Source: Gammaproteobacteria bacterium (GTDB taxonomy: Bacteria > Pseudomonadota > Gammaproteobacteria > Pseudomonadales > Halomonadaceae). Taken from it: DNA of 7,216 nucleotides. Shown in pieces: positions 6,502 through 7,216 of the stretch. Where the stretch lies: the NCBI GenBank assembly GCA_023485185.1, contig JAMCZP010000087.1, positions 1 to 7,216 on the forward strand, written 5' to 3'. How positions within the stretch are numbered: position 1 is the stretch's first letter; each line of letters starts with the position of its first letter. The position numbers and the translations under genes were made by a program. The notes below the pieces were generated by a model. The model was not told where the DNA came from, made no database searches, and worked only from the letters and a program-made list of their open reading frames with translations.

Positions 6502-7216
6502 TTAGTCGTTAAAGCGCTGAAAGACTAAGCATGCATTGGTGCCACCAAAGCCAAAGCTATTGGACAGCGCTCGCTCTATTGTTACGTCGTCTCGGCGTTC
6601 AGTCACAATATCAAAACCATCTGCCTGTTCGTCCAGATGTTCAATGTTGGCGGAAGCCGCTACAAAGTTATGCTGCATCATCAATAGCGAGTAGATCGCT
6701 TCTTGAACGCCGGTAGCGCCAAGGGAATGGCCAGTGAGCGATTTGGTCGAACTCATCGCCGGTGTGGTATCACCAAACACGGCACGAATCGCTTTTAACT
6801 CGGCAACATCACCGACTGGCGTGGAGGTGCCGTGGGTATTGATATAGTCAATCTTACCCTCGACCGTGGCCATTGCCTGGTGCATGCAGCGCATCGCCCC
6901 TTCGCCTGAGGGGGCTACCATATCGTGGCCATCAGAAGTGGCGCCGTAGCCCACCAGCTCACCGTAGATCTTGGCACCACGCGCTTTAGCGTGCTCAAGT
7001 TCTTCAAGCACCAGCATGCCGCCACCGCCTGCAATGACAAACCCATCACGCGCTTTGTCGTATGGACGCGATGCTTTCTCAGGTGTGTCGTTGTAGTGGG
7101 TCGAGAGGGCGCCCATGGCATCAAACAGGCAAGAGAGTGTCCAGTGCTCTTCTTCACCGCCACCGGCAAACACGATATCCTGCTTATTAAGCTGAATTTG
7201 CTCCATTGCGCTGCCA
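6502..7216 (-). CDS. fabB: 3-oxoacyl-[acyl-carrier-protein] synthase I (5' end beyond window)
   Basis: FabB condenses acyl-ACP with malonyl-ACP in type II fatty acid synthesis and is the enzyme needed for elongating the unsaturated intermediate made with FabA. The window holds the C-terminal 237 residues of a protein of about 405; the reading frame runs open to the right edge. The active-site Cys would lie just outside. The two catalytic histidines are present in [13 protein letters not shown] and in [10 protein letters not shown], as is the C-terminal loop [10 protein letters not shown]. Wording such as EKASR...[11 protein letters not shown] and [19 protein letters not shown] tracks E. coli FabB nearly residue for residue, which argues for FabB over FabF. 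The Met codon at 7204-7206 is internal (the E. coli counterpart is Val in AVEQIQ), not the start. A fabA gene beyond the right edge is expected from the usual fabA-fabB pairing but is not seen. Confidence 0.96.
   Translation of the reverse strand, partial: GSAMEQIQLNKQDIVFAGGGEEEHWTLSCLFDAMGALSTHYNDTPEKASRPYDKARDGFVIAGGGGMLVLEELEHAKARGAKIYGELVGYGATSDGHDMVAPSGEGAMRCMHQAMATVEGKIDYINTHGTSTPVGDVAELKAIRAVFGDTTPAMSSTKSLTGHSLGATGVQEAIYSLLMMQHNFVAASANIEHLDEQADGFDIVTERRDDVTIERALSNSFGFGGTNACLVFQRFND

Overview
The window reads as ordinary chromosomal core DNA of a gammaproteobacterium. Protein signatures (a FabB-type ketoacyl synthase, an SSB ending in DFDDEIPF, a YajR-type transporter) and moderate-to-high GC fit a marine or halophilic lineage near Halomonadaceae or Oceanospirillales. 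That placement is inferred from recalled similarity and gene order, not from a search. I see no mobile elements, CRISPR arrays, tRNA or rRNA, and no gene-free stretch longer than about 220 bases.

Left third (1-2354, minus strand): uvrA, the damage-recognition ATPase of nucleotide excision repair, with its C-terminal ~155 residues beyond the left edge. A divergent promoter region (2355-2573) separates it from a plus-strand run of four genes: a 12-TM major facilitator transporter with a C-terminal YAM-like domain (yajR family, 2574-3953); ssb (4073-4711); an RmlD-like extended-SDR homologue that has lost its nucleotide-binding glycines and catalytic Tyr/Lys (4764-5669); and a PlsC-type acyltransferase (5666-6400). 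The last two overlap at a TTGA junction. A strong symmetrical hairpin with flanking A and T runs (6446-6472) ends this run. It also serves the convergent fabB gene (6502-7216, minus strand), whose N-terminal part lies beyond the right edge.

The uvrA/ssb pair is a classic DNA-repair neighbourhood. In E. coli the two genes are directly divergent and under LexA control; here the transporter sits between them and I find no canonical LexA box in either gap. The right half is lipid-related: PlsC makes phosphatidic acid for phospholipids and FabB elongates (unsaturated) fatty acids. The degenerate RmlD-like protein, translationally coupled to PlsC, is the least understood gene and the best candidate here for new biology, probably as a binding or regulatory protein. 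I found no convincing wholly new multi-gene system.
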